Translations under genes and position numbers: made by a program | The notes under the pieces: model-generated | The model's database searches: none | What the model saw: the letters and a program-made list of their open reading frames with translations, nothing else | What the model was told of the DNA's origin: nothing | Part shown: positions 6,182-14,394 of the stretch, one piece after another | Numbering within the stretch: the stretch's first letter is position 1 | Layout: each line of letters starts with the position of its first letter | Source: Bacillota bacterium | GTDB taxonomy: Bacteria; Bacillota; Clostridia; Lachnospirales; Lachnospiraceae | Assembly: GCA_017861355.1 (NCBI GenBank) | Contig: JAGFXQ010000058.1 | Coordinates: forward strand, 1 to 14,411 | Reading direction: 5' to 3' | DNA: 14,411 bases

Positions 6182-9100
6182 TTATTTCAATATTAATTTA
6201 TAAGTCTTGATTTCGTACGGTTTAATGAAGATCTCGAAGGAGTTCGTATTGCTTGCAAGGTTCTCGATATGCTCTTCGATCAGATTGCATTCGGATACTT
6301 CCTCAATCGTGCAATCGGAAGTCAGTGTAATCTTAGCCTTGGTAGCTGCATTTTCCACCTCATAGAGACGAAGAATGATACCACTTCCGTCCTCTGCCTG
6401 TTTTACAGTCTCCAGTACGACGTTCTTCTTATCAACGGATGCGAAGGTAAATTCCGCACCAGCCTCACCGCCACAAACTGCCAGCGTACGTTGATTAAGT
6501 TTTGCTGCTTCTCTTACCGTATCCGAGTTTCTCCAGTTCTCCTTATGCGGGTACAATGCATAAGTAAAGAAATGCTCTTCCTGATCTGTCGTAGGATTCG
6601 GCTCGATACCGGACTTAATCAAAGTCAGTGCAATGTTACTTTGATCAACGGAATGACCGTATTTACAATCATTGAGTAAGCTGACACCGTAGTGGCCTTC
6701 GGATAGATCCATCCACTTCTGTCCGCAGCTCTCGAATCTCGCCTGTTCCCAGCTGGTATTCTTATGAACCTTTCTGGTTACATTACCAAACTGTACATCG
6801 AAGGTTGCTTCATCACTATGAATATCCACAGGGAAATGAACCTTCAGTAGATGCTGATGCTCTTTCCAGTCAACATAAGTCTCAAATTCAATTCTTCTGC
6901 TGTCCGCAAAGAAATAAATCTTCTGCTTTAAGACAGAATTGCTAAAGCTTCGGTCAATCTCCAGGGTTGCACGAACTGCACCAAGCTCAGTCCATTCCAT
7001 ACGGGTTACTTCGAGAATATCCCAGTATTTCTCGGTATAATATACGTCGATATCCCAGTTATCATAGTAGATCGGCTTATCCTCGTACATACGCAGTAAG
7101 TTCGCTGCCTTACCTGCCTGAACCACTTCTCTGTCATTCTCTTTATCATAGATCGAAGTCAGTAATCCATGATTATCCACGGTTACCTGATAGAAAGGTG
7201 TCTCCAGAATATTTCCATTCAGAATAAATACACTTTCTTTCTTCATTTCCTTCACAACCTCAAAGGTCTTGAAGCCCTTGGAGGGAAGTCCCTTTACATA
7301 AGCTACTGTAGCTCCGGCTGACTTCTGGATCGGATATATATTACCCTCTGCATCCTTTAAGCCTTCTGCTTCCAGCTCGGGAAGTGCAACCACATCATCT
7401 CTGGTAAAACCAAGAGTATTGTAGACCGTAACTGCATCGCTGTTCTTGGTCAGTGCTGCTATTCTCTCGCCGATCAGCTTCTGTGCCTTATCTGCAAGCT
7501 CTGCATATTCCTTCTTGGTCACTTCGTATACCTCTTTGATGGAGGAACCCGGAAGAATATCATGGAACTGGTTCAGAAGAACCGTCTTCCACATCGCATC
7601 CAGCTCTTCCTGAGGATAGGAAAGCTTTGCCATAGCGAGAACACCAAGAAGCTCAAGATCCATCAGCATCAATTCGGATTTACGGTTGGAGCGCTTATTT
7701 CTAGCCATGGAGGTATAAGTTCCTCTATGGTATTCAAAGTAAAGCTCACCCTCCCAGGTAGGAAGACGTTTGTGATCCTTTACTCTCTCTTCTAACTCTT
7801 CAAAGTATTTGCCGGAGAATTCCTGACGAACTTTTGGAATGCCGATTACGCCTTTCTCCATACGTACGGAGGTCTCTAACATCTCTCTGGTCGGACCGCC
7901 ACCGCCATCGCCGTAGCCGTAAGATACCAAGATATCATTATTGATTTCTTTATTCTGATAACGATCCCAGCCACCCATGATGGAATCTGCATGAAGCATT
8001 CCGTTATAAGTGGTAAAGAACTCTTTAATGCTTTGACCTACACCCAGTGTGGTAATCAGATGAGTCAATACCTCGGTTCCATCGATGCCCTTCCACTGGA
8101 AGGTATCATAGGGGATCTTGTTAAACTGGTTCCAGGCAAGCTTTGTTGTCATGAAATAATCCACACCGGATTTCTTCATAATCTGCGGCAATGCACCGGA
8201 ATAACCGAATACGTCTGGAAGCCAGAGCACGCGATTGTCTACGCCGAACTCTTCTTTGAAGAAACGTTTGCCGTGCAGGAACTGGCGAACCAGGGACTCA
8301 CCGGAGGTCAGGTTACAGTCTGCCTCTACCCACATTCCACCTTCCGGCTCCCAGCGACCTTCCTTCACGCGCTCCTTCACCTTGGCATACAGCTTCGGGT
8401 AACGCTCCTTCAGGAAATAATACAGCTGTGGCTGGCTGGACATGAATTTATAATTCGGATATTCCTCCATCAGCTTAAGCACAGTTGCAAAGCTACGTCC
8501 AACCTTTTCTCTGGTCTGCTCTACAGTCCACCACCATGCCACATCAATATGAGTATGGCCGATGCAGGTCGCGATGATCTCATCAAAACCAGCCATATCC
8601 TCATACAGTGCTTTGGTGATATAAGCCTGGGCTTCTCTTAAGCTCTGATAGAAGGCCTCGGAATACGGAGTTCTCAGATCAAGCAGATTAATGGTATTAT
8701 TTAATATTTCTTCAATTACACGTCTTGCCTTATCCTCTTTTTCCATTCTGGTAAAGGCACTTAACGGTACACTGATATCATAATATAGTCGTTCGATCTC
8801 CGGATCGACTTCCTGCATCTCAGCAATCAGATTGAATTCTGTATGAAGCGTGCCGGTATAGGACTGCAGATCGAGCAGATAGGTCTGGCCCATCACCGCT
8901 TCCTTGGTAAGTAGCACCTTTCTGTGATTCATATCGATACCCTGTGACTCTTCTCCGTTCACGAACAGAAGAAACTGCGGGTTCTTACCGTCATCCCACT
9001 CTTCAATCTGGGTTTTTACATGCAGCCACAGACTCTTGCCTGCAAAGCTCTCCGGTACCGTGAACTGTGTACGGAACCAATAATGTACATCCGGTCCATA

Positions 9101-9277
9101 CCAATGCATGGTCCTTGAGTCAAAGTTCTCCCACGGCTCTGCTGCCTTATCCGCATCTGCAGGGAAGATATAATTGCCCTTCTTATACTGAAACGACTCG
9201 ACGGGCACGTTCTGCGCAACAGATAATTTCTTTAATTCATTGCAAATAACCTGTACTCGCTTATCTATGAAATACAT
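6182..9277 (-). CDS. GH38 alpha-mannosidase, cytoplasmic type
   Basis: The 1031-residue protein matches the length and layout of class II (MAN2C1/Ams1-like) alpha-mannosidases. It has an N-terminal beta-rich domain (about 1-230), a catalytic barrel (about 236-500), a helical linker domain (about 505-600) and a large C-terminal beta domain. Zinc ligands are visible in GHTHIDVAWWW (His243, Asp245), in WLPDVFGYSGALPQI (Asp355, also the nucleophile) and in NQFHDILPGSS (His572). These enzymes hydrolyse terminal alpha-mannose with retention, often acting on several linkages. There is no signal peptide, so it should trim imported mannosyl oligosaccharides inside the cell. GGAGG six bases upstream fixes the start. 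It lies 27 bases after GH130, almost certainly cotranscribed. A 216-codon plus-strand frame inside it is a coding shadow. Confidence 0.96.
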   Translation of the reverse strand: MYFIDKRVQVICNELKKLSVAQNVPVESFQYKKGNYIFPADADKAAEPWENFDSRTMHWYGPDVHYWFRTQFTVPESFAGKSLWLHVKTQIEEWDDGKNPQFLLFVNGEESQGIDMNHRKVLLTKEAVMGQTYLLDLQSYTGTLHTEFNLIAEMQEVDPEIERLYYDISVPLSAFTRMEKEDKARRVIEEILNNTINLLDLRTPYSEAFYQSLREAQAYITKALYEDMAGFDEIIATCIGHTHIDVAWWWTVEQTREKVGRSFATVLKLMEEYPNYKFMSSQPQLYYFLKERYPKLYAKVKERVKEGRWEPEGGMWVEADCNLTSGESLVRQFLHGKRFFKEEFGVDNRVLWLPDVFGYSGALPQIMKKSGVDYFMTTKLAWNQFNKIPYDTFQWKGIDGTEVLTHLITTLGVGQSIKEFFTTYNGMLHADSIMGGWDRYQNKEINNDILVSYGYGDGGGGPTREMLETSVRMEKGVIGIPKVRQEFSGKYFEELEERVKDHKRLPTWEGELYFEYHRGTYTSMARNKRSNRKSELMLMDLELLGVLAMAKLSYPQEELDAMWKTVLLNQFHDILPGSSIKEVYEVTKKEYAELADKAQKLIGERIAALTKNSDAVTVYNTLGFTRDDVVALPELEAEGLKDAEGNIYPIQKSAGATVAYVKGLPSKGFKTFEVVKEMKKESVFILNGNILETPFYQVTVDNHGLLTSIYDKENDREVVQAGKAANLLRMYEDKPIYYDNWDIDVYYTEKYWDILEVTRMEWTELGAVRATLEIDRSFSNSVLKQKIYFFADSRRIEFETYVDWKEHQHLLKVHFPVDIHSDEATFDVQFGNVTRKVHKNTSWEQARFESCGQKWMDLSEGHYGVSLLNDCKYGHSVDQSNIALTLIKSGIEPNPTTDQEEHFFTYALYPHKENWRNSDTVREAAKLNQRTLAVCGGEAGAEFTFASVDKKNVVLETVKQAEDGSGIILRLYEVENAATKAKITLTSDCTIEEVSECNLIEEHIENLASNTNSFEIFIKPYEIKTYKLILK

Positions 9278-9304
9278 CGTACACCTCCGTTATTGTTATT
9301 TAAT

Positions 9305-10294
9305 TTAGAAAGAATGTTCTTTTGTAAATGCAATCAGTTCATCTATGGTTGTAAATGCAATTCCGGTTACAGTATCGGCGCAACCATAATAGATTGCAAT
9401 TCTTCCGGTATCGGCATCCGTTAAGGTAGCGCAAGGGAATACCACATTCGGAACATCTCCGACACATTCGTAAAGCTCTTGGGGTCCTAAAATATAGTAT
9501 TTTGAGCGGTAGAGCACTTTCCATGGTTGTTCTTTATCCAGTATAGCACATCCCATACGGTAAACAAAGCCGTTACAGGTATTGATAACACCATGATATA
9601 TTAATAACCAACCTTCGTCCGTCTCGATCGGAATCGGTCCCGGTCCGATTTTGGTGGTCTGCCATGCAGATTCATCGCCTTTTACTGTGCTCATTACATG
9701 ACGGTGGTGACCCCAATATTCCAGATCATCACTTTGGCTGTAGAAAATATCCCCGAACGGAGTATGGCCATTATCGCTGGGTCGGCTGAGCATCGCATAT
9801 TTTCCGTTGATTTTCGCGGGAAACAGCACGCCATTGCGGTTAAAAGGCAGGAAAGCATTTTCCATCTGATAAAAGGTTACAAAGTCAAAGGTATAACCGA
9901 CACCAATGGTTGGTCCATGATAACCATTACACCAGGTTATATAATATCTATCTTCAATGAAACACACTCTGGGATCATAACGATACTCTCTATTTGTGAT
10001 CTCTTCGTCATCTCCTAAGAAAGTGATTGGTGTTTCGTTTATTTTCCAATTGATACCGTCTTCGCTAAAGCCGGCAAAGATATCCATACTGATTGATTTG
10101 CTGTCGCAACGGAACACACCTGCAAACCCATTATTATAAGGAATTACTGCACTGTTAAATACACTGTTAGAGCTTTGTATTGCATCTCTTCCGATGATTG
10201 GATTGTTTGTGTAACGCCATACCGGCATTATGTATCCGGCCGGTTTTTCTTGCCACGGAATGTTGGGCAAAGAATTTCCGATAATTTTACTCAT
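9305..10294 (-). CDS. GH130 beta-mannoside phosphorylase, probably Man-beta-1,4-GlcNAc phosphorylase
   Basis: The 329-residue protein is a single five-bladed propeller of family GH130. The catalytic Asp is Asp107 in YRYDPRVCF. NRNGVLFP (Arg153, Asn154), LSRPSDNG (Arg171) and YHG (His234) match positions that hold phosphate in characterised phosphorylases. Length and the segments VFRCD, CNGYHGPTIGV and PFGDIFYS match what I recall of the GH130_2 group (UhgbMP, BT1033), which converts beta-mannosyl-1,4-GlcNAc plus phosphate into mannose 1-phosphate and GlcNAc. This comparison is from memory, not from an alignment. An activity on beta-1,4-mannooligosaccharides is the main alternative. There is no signal peptide, consistent with use of intracellular phosphate. 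AAGGAGG seven bases upstream supports the start. It heads the enzyme part of the operon, 236 bases after the binding protein. Confidence 0.9.
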   Translation of the reverse strand: MSKIIGNSLPNIPWQEKPAGYIMPVWRYTNNPIIGRDAIQSSNSVFNSAVIPYNNGFAGVFRCDSKSISMDIFAGFSEDGINWKINETPITFLGDDEEITNREYRYDPRVCFIEDRYYITWCNGYHGPTIGVGYTFDFVTFYQMENAFLPFNRNGVLFPAKINGKYAMLSRPSDNGHTPFGDIFYSQSDDLEYWGHHRHVMSTVKGDESAWQTTKIGPGPIPIETDEGWLLIYHGVINTCNGFVYRMGCAILDKEQPWKVLYRSKYYILGPQELYECVGDVPNVVFPCATLTDADTGRIAIYYGCADTVTGIAFTTIDELIAFTKEHSF

Positions 10295-10323
10295 TTCAAG
10301 GCCTCCTTATACTCGTATACGCC

Positions 10324-10348
10324 AGAAAGCACGCCTCGCGAACTTTCT
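10324..10348 (-). promoter_or_regulatory. 25-bp hyphenated palindrome in the GH130 leader
   Basis: AGAAAG and CTTTCT (10324-10329, 10343-10348) enclose a second symmetric pair, CGC and GCG, around a three-base centre. Only two inner positions break the symmetry, and one of them becomes a wobble pair in minus-strand RNA. It lies 15 bases before the GH130 ribosome site. It could be a protein operator or a small mRNA hairpin. Confidence 0.4.
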
Positions 10349-10403
10349 ATTTTATAACTACATGATTAATAAAAAGTTTGTAAGGCTAACTTTTCATATA
10401 TAA

Positions 10404-10452
10404 GAGGCTGCTGCAATTTGTGCTAGAACCTTATGCCTCTTGCAGCAACCTC
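10404..10452 (-). terminator. Intercistronic hairpin between binding protein and GH130
   Basis: Arms 10404-10416 and 10440-10452 give a 13-bp stem with a 23-base loop. The position 10408/10448 is C-A on the plus strand but G-U on the minus strand, which again favours function in the operon transcript. The downstream tail TTATATATG is only weakly U-rich. A leaky terminator or a stabilising structure that raises transporter mRNA over enzyme mRNA is a reasonable reading. Confidence 0.65.
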
Positions 10453-10530
10453 ATTATTTAATACTAATTAGTTCTTTTCAATAATTTATAACATGATTAC
10501 CCTTTAAATTAGTTTGTGTCGGGGAAATTA

Positions 10531-12033
10531 TTATTTTGCAAATGCAGCGTCTACCTGAGCCTGAGCTTCGGTAACCAGGGTGTCATAACCTGCAGATTTT
10601 AATTCTTCACTCATCTGCTTTACAAGTTCTCTAGGCTCCTGAGCTCCTGTTAAAAGAACGCTCTTATACTTATCAAATACGGCATTACACTGAGCTAATT
10701 CTGTCTCTACCTTAGAAGTGTCAAAGGTAAATCCTAATAATACGGAAGGCTTAGCGTTTGCATTTAATTCCTTAACCTCATCCCACTGGTTGAAGTCAGC
10801 ATCTGCTAACTGAGAAACAGTGAAGAAGGTACCCTGTGTATAACCAGCCATATTCCAGTCATTGTTTAATTTCTCGATCTTGCTATCTGCTGTGTAATTG
10901 AAGTTCTCGCCTTCGAGACCATAGTAGAATGCATCACGAACCTTAGTATCTAAGTTAATCAACTGTAATAAAGCAAGTGCCTTCTCAGGATTCTGAGAGC
11001 TTGCACTGATTGCATTTAATGAACCACGTACGGTATCGTTGGATACGATGGTATCGCCAAACTGATCAGCAGTTGCATCAACGCCCATGTTAGGACCCCA
11101 TGTGGTTTTAGCAGCACCGGACCAACCCTGTGCGGTATAAACCATACGGTATGCAGGAGATTCTGCTAAAGTAGGAGCGTCTGCATTGATGATTCCATCT
11201 TTGTACCACTGATGAAGAGTATCTAACTGAGCTAGAACATCTTCCTGCTCGAAGATATTAACAACCTTACGAGACTGATCGTCAAAACGAACACCAAGGG
11301 GACGGAAACCTGCGCCCATGTTATCATAATTCATGGTAACAACACCTGCACCATCGTTAGCAAGAATGAAAGGTGTTACACCTTCGCCATCCTTCATAGC
11401 CTTTAAGCCATCGGTAAGTTCGCTGAAGTTCTTGATGCCTTTAAAGTTTACCTGATACTTAGAAGCTTTTTCTGTATCATATACAAAGTAATTGGTTGCA
11501 GAACTGTCTTTGTAAGTAGGAACTGCATAAACCTTGCCATCTACCTTTACTGCATTCCAGTAATCTTCCGGAATATAGTTGTAGAGATCAGGAGCTGCTG
11601 TCTTAGCTAACTCAGTGATATCAAGGAATGCACCGAGCTTTGCAGCTGCATTATATTTATTACCATCGGTGAAGAGAATATCAAAGTTCTCACCGGAGTT
11701 AATGATGATGTTTCTTCTGTTATCCCAGTCACCCCAGGAAACAACTTCCATATCTACGTTAACACCAATCTTCTCGCCAAGATATGCATTGATGCTCTTC
11801 TGCCAAGCGTCATAGTTCGTAGGCATACCGCCACCAACTGTAATCCACTTTAATGTTACAATTTCATCTTTTGATGCGTCATCAGAAGCAGTGCCGTTAT
11901 CGTTTGCTGCAGGTGCAGTGGTAACGGTATTTGTATCTGCATTATCTTTACTTGCCTCTTTGGCACATCCGGTAAAGGATGCTGCAAGCAATGTACATGC
12001 AGCCAGCATAGCTACTACCTTTTTCATTTTCAT
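10531..12033 (-). CDS. Sugar ABC transporter substrate-binding lipoprotein (LplA-like)
   Basis: The 500-residue precursor starts with MKMKK, has a hydrophobic stretch and then the lipobox SFTGC with Cys23 as the lipidation site. A Thr/Ala/Asp-rich linker (about 24-58) follows, then a family-1 solute-binding domain and a C-terminal region (about 360-495) resembling the DUF3502 domain common in clostridial LplA-type proteins. It would be anchored on the outer face of the membrane and deliver an oligosaccharide to the two permeases. The segments KVDGKVYAVPTYKD and WYKDGIINADAP are typical of the family. The ligand is not readable; the adjacent enzymes suggest a mannose- and GlcNAc-containing oligosaccharide. 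AAGGAGG with a seven-base spacer supports the start. It is separated from the permeases by 110 bases, longer than is usual within such an operon. Confidence 0.93.
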   Translation of the reverse strand: MKMKKVVAMLAACTLLAASFTGCAKEASKDNADTNTVTTAPAANDNGTASDDASKDEIVTLKWITVGGGMPTNYDAWQKSINAYLGEKIGVNVDMEVVSWGDWDNRRNIIINSGENFDILFTDGNKYNAAAKLGAFLDITELAKTAAPDLYNYIPEDYWNAVKVDGKVYAVPTYKDSSATNYFVYDTEKASKYQVNFKGIKNFSELTDGLKAMKDGEGVTPFILANDGAGVVTMNYDNMGAGFRPLGVRFDDQSRKVVNIFEQEDVLAQLDTLHQWYKDGIINADAPTLAESPAYRMVYTAQGWSGAAKTTWGPNMGVDATADQFGDTIVSNDTVRGSLNAISASSQNPEKALALLQLINLDTKVRDAFYYGLEGENFNYTADSKIEKLNNDWNMAGYTQGTFFTVSQLADADFNQWDEVKELNANAKPSVLLGFTFDTSKVETELAQCNAVFDKYKSVLLTGAQEPRELVKQMSEELKSAGYDTLVTEAQAQVDAAFAK

Positions 12034-12143
12034 AATACATCCTCCTTAATAGATAAAAACTACTCGTTTACATTATATATAGACTTTTCTGCCATCGACG
12101 TCTCAGGCCTTTAAGGCGGCAACAGCAACAAAGTAATATATCC
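12034..12143 (-). other. Spacer before the binding-protein gene with possible internal promoter
   Basis: On the minus strand a perfect TATAAT lies at 12072-12077, but no good -35 box is found at 16-18 bases. An 11-bp palindrome, GCCTTTAAGGC, sits at 12107-12117. The spacer ends with the AAGGAGG site of the binding protein. An extra promoter boosting the binding protein is possible but weakly supported. Confidence 0.3.
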
Positions 12144-13061
12144 TTAGCCCTTTACTGCTCCGATGGTTAAGCCGGAGATAAAGTATTTCTGAAAGAATGG
12201 ATAAGCACAGGCAATCGGAATAACGATTACAATTGCAATTGCCATACGTGCACCTTCCTGCGGCATCATGTTCTTATATTGCTGCAATGACACTCCGGCG
12301 GAAGGATTACTTGCCAAAAACTGAATATTTCTCTGAATACTGTTCAGCAAAGCCTGCAAGGAGTACAGCTTGTTATTGGAGATATAGAGGGACGATTGAA
12401 ACCAATCGTTCCAATAGGAGAAGGTTAAAAACAAGCTGATCGTTGCAATTACCGGCTTTGAAATCGGTAATACAATCCTGGTGAAGATACTGAGCTGTGA
12501 AGCTCCATCTATTTTCGCCGATTCCACAATAGAATCCGGAATTGTTGTTCGGAAAAACGTCTTACAGACAATAACATTAAAGGATGACACTGCCAGAGGC
12601 AAAATTAGTACCCAGATACTATCCTTTAAGTAAAGTAAGTTAGTATTTACAACATACGATGCAATCATACCACCGTTAAAGATCATCGGTATAAATACGA
12701 TCCAGGTTAAAAATCCGTTCAGTTTATAACCAGGTCTCGATAGTACATATCCCATGGAGGTGGTAAGCGCAACACCAATTGCCGTACCGCCTACGGTTAC
12801 TAGCAAAGATATTGCCAAAGCACGTAGTATCATTGCTTTCTCGCCCCACAAAAACTGATAGGACTTTAATGAAAATTCTCTTGGAATTAACTGATATCCG
12901 TATTTGGCTAATGATGCTTCTGAGGTTATGGATATCATAAATACAAATACTACCGGGATGATACAAGCCAAAGCTAAAATTAAAAATAATATACTAAACA
13001 GAAAATTGGTACCTTTACCAATTCGATTTAATCTCATTTCATCGTTATTCGAATTTTTCAT
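12144..13061 (-). CDS. Carbohydrate ABC transporter permease, LplC/YtcP type
   Basis: The 305-residue protein has about six membrane segments (first at about 20-42). The cytoplasmic EAA loop that docks the ATPase is clear: ESAKIDGASQLSIFTRIVLP, residues 180-199. The C-terminus, KYFISGLTIGAVKG, is typical of the YtcP/LplC (MalG-related) group. It pairs with the LplB-type permease encoded 17 bases upstream to form the import channel. GGGAGG is nine bases before the ATG. No ATPase gene accompanies the pair, as is normal for clostridial and Bacillus systems of this type that share an MsmX-like ATPase encoded elsewhere. Confidence 0.94.
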   Translation of the reverse strand: MKNSNNDEMRLNRIGKGTNFLFSILFLILALACIIPVVFVFMISITSEASLAKYGYQLIPREFSLKSYQFLWGEKAMILRALAISLLVTVGGTAIGVALTTSMGYVLSRPGYKLNGFLTWIVFIPMIFNGGMIASYVVNTNLLYLKDSIWVLILPLAVSSFNVIVCKTFFRTTIPDSIVESAKIDGASQLSIFTRIVLPISKPVIATISLFLTFSYWNDWFQSSLYISNNKLYSLQALLNSIQRNIQFLASNPSAGVSLQQYKNMMPQEGARMAIAIVIVIPIACAYPFFQKYFISGLTIGAVKG

Positions 13062-13078
13062 ATTTATCGTCCTCCCTT

Positions 13079-14050
13079 CTAGATAATCGCACTATCCTTA
13101 TCAACTTTCTTCACAATCCAGTTCGTAAGCAAGATGGTTGCACAACAGGAAACTGACTGGAAGAACGTCGCTGCCGCGGTCATACCAACCGGTGTTGACT
13201 GCTGCAAGGCGGTAAATACATAAGTATCCAAAGTCGAGGTTACATTGTACAAGGGTCCGCTACTGCCACGAGGGATCTGATAGAACAGACCAAAATCCGA
13301 ATAGAATATACGACCCACATTCAGTATGAACATCATAATGATGATTGTCTTCAGACTAGGTAAGGTAATGTATTTTACCTGCTGCCACTTGGTTGCACCG
13401 TCAATCACTGCTGCTTCGTAAAGACTTTGATCGATACCCGTAATACTGGCCAGATAAACTACCATACTGTAACCCATGGTCTTCCACACATTCATAAACA
13501 CCAGAATATACGGCCAGTACTTACCTTCCATGTACCACTGGATCTTCTCTTTTCCGAATGCAACGAGTATATTATTTAGAATACCCTTATCCATGCTGAG
13601 GAATGCGAATACAAAATAACTAATTACAACCCAGGACATGAAATGAGGAAAAAACATCATCGTCTGAAATACCTTGGAGCTCCTTTTACTATGAAGCAAA
13701 CTTATCATAACAGCCAAGGTAACCGGTATTAAGATACCCAACGAGATAAAAATCAGATTGTAACCAATGGTGTTACGAAGAAGAATAAAGATATCCTTTG
13801 ATTTTACCAAGAATCTAAAATTATCAATTCCGGTCCAATCACTGTGTATCAGGTTATATATAAAATTGTGTCCCGGAGCGATCCGATAATTCTTAAAAGC
13901 AATGATAATACCAAACATCGGTAAAAAGCTAAATAGCACATACCAAACGGCAGTGGGAAGTGCCAGTAAGGTAAGCTCGGTATCATCTCGCCCCCATCTT
14001 TTATGTCTTTTCTTTATCTTTCTATTAACATTATTGTTATCATTCTTCAT
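13079..14050 (-). CDS. Carbohydrate ABC transporter permease, LplB/YteP type
   Basis: The 323-residue protein begins with a basic, polar tail (KIKKRHKRWGRDD) and has about six membrane segments, the first at about 27-50. The EAA loop is YEAAVIDGATKWQQVKYITLP, at residues 211-231. Together these mark the LplB/YteP (MalF/UgpA-related) permease group. It is the first gene of the operon, directly downstream of the best promoter in the region. Its ribosome site is GGGGG (14058-14062) with a seven-base spacer, unlike the AGGAGG sites of the genes that follow. The start is nevertheless the only plausible one in frame. Confidence 0.94.
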   Translation of the reverse strand: MKNDNNNVNRKIKKRHKRWGRDDTELTLLALPTAVWYVLFSFLPMFGIIIAFKNYRIAPGHNFIYNLIHSDWTGIDNFRFLVKSKDIFILLRNTIGYNLIFISLGILIPVTLAVMISLLHSKRSSKVFQTMMFFPHFMSWVVISYFVFAFLSMDKGILNNILVAFGKEKIQWYMEGKYWPYILVFMNVWKTMGYSMVVYLASITGIDQSLYEAAVIDGATKWQQVKYITLPSLKTIIIMMFILNVGRIFYSDFGLFYQIPRGSSGPLYNVTSTLDTYVFTALQQSTPVGMTAAATFFQSVSCCATILLTNWIVKKVDKDSAII

Positions 14051-14057
14051 TTAAGTA

Positions 14058-14062
14058 CCCCC
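14058..14062 (-). promoter_or_regulatory. Non-canonical ribosome site of the first permease
   Basis: The sequence before ATG 14050 is GGGGG followed by TACTTAA, with no GGAGG. Anti-Shine-Dalgarno pairing would be weaker than for every other gene of the operon, which may limit permease synthesis relative to the binding protein. Confidence 0.5.
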
Positions 14063-14097
14063 AGTTATTTTCTGATACCGTTTTCAAGCTCAACTAC

Positions 14098-14126
14098 ATC
14101 TTAACACAGGTTATATTCAATTTCAA
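14098..14126 (-). promoter_or_regulatory. Main operon promoter (extended -10)
   Basis: On the minus strand TTGAAA (14121-14126), a 17-base spacer and TAAGAT (14098-14103) are present, with a TG one base ahead of the -10 box as in extended -10 promoters. Transcription would start near 14091, leaving about 40 bases of leader. Position and spacing fit the start of the seven-gene operon. The -10 box itself matches 4 of 6. Confidence 0.5.
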
Positions 14127-14294
14127 CATATTTTTAATATTAATTTATCATTTGTTCAAATATTCTCTTAACATATACAGTTTCTGCTTCGTCTTTTTGA
14201 CTGTTATTCCTAAATATATCAGAATTTTTTATCTATATTATACATTTAAATTTGATTTTTTTTGTTTTAATCATTCTATATTGATTTTATACAT

Positions 14295-14336
14295 TTTAAC
14301 ATTCGTTAACTTCATATATGTTAATATAATGTTAAA
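14295..14336. promoter_or_regulatory. Inverted repeat with phased GTTAA motifs, candidate operator
   Basis: TTTAACATT (14295-14303) and AATGTTAAA (14328-14336) are perfect 9-bp inverted arms 24 bases apart. GTTAA recurs at 14305, 14320, 14331 and 14343, the last three about one helical turn apart. It sits 30 bases upstream of the -35 box of the outward promoter, a position suited to an activator or an autoregulator. AT-rich DNA makes chance repeats likely, so confidence is low. Confidence 0.35.
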
Positions 14337-14365
14337 TTTTTTGTTAAATAAATGATAAAAATTAA

Positions 14366-14394
14366 TTGTCATTTTTTATCACATATGATATACT
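14366..14394 (+). promoter_or_regulatory. Outward sigma-A promoter at the right edge
   Basis: TTGTCA (14366-14371), a 17-base spacer and TATACT (14389-14394) form one of the best promoter matches in the window. Transcription would begin near 14401, and the last bases (GTGAGGAA) resemble a ribosome site. This implies a divergent gene just outside the window; regulators often occupy this place next to LplABC-type operons. Confidence 0.6.

Noticed and set aside
7991..8641. Plus-strand open frame of 216 codons
   Set aside because: It lies wholly inside the GH38 gene on the other strand, has no family motifs, and reads as an antisense shadow of conserved GH38 codons.
12072..12077. Strong internal promoter for the binding-protein gene
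   Set aside because: The TATAAT is perfect but no acceptable -35 box or TG extension accompanies it in an AT-rich tract, so it is kept only as a weak possibility.
14152..14355. 67-codon plus-strand frame
   Set aside because: Low-complexity AT-rich translation, no ribosome site, and it overlaps the regulatory region with the outward promoter.
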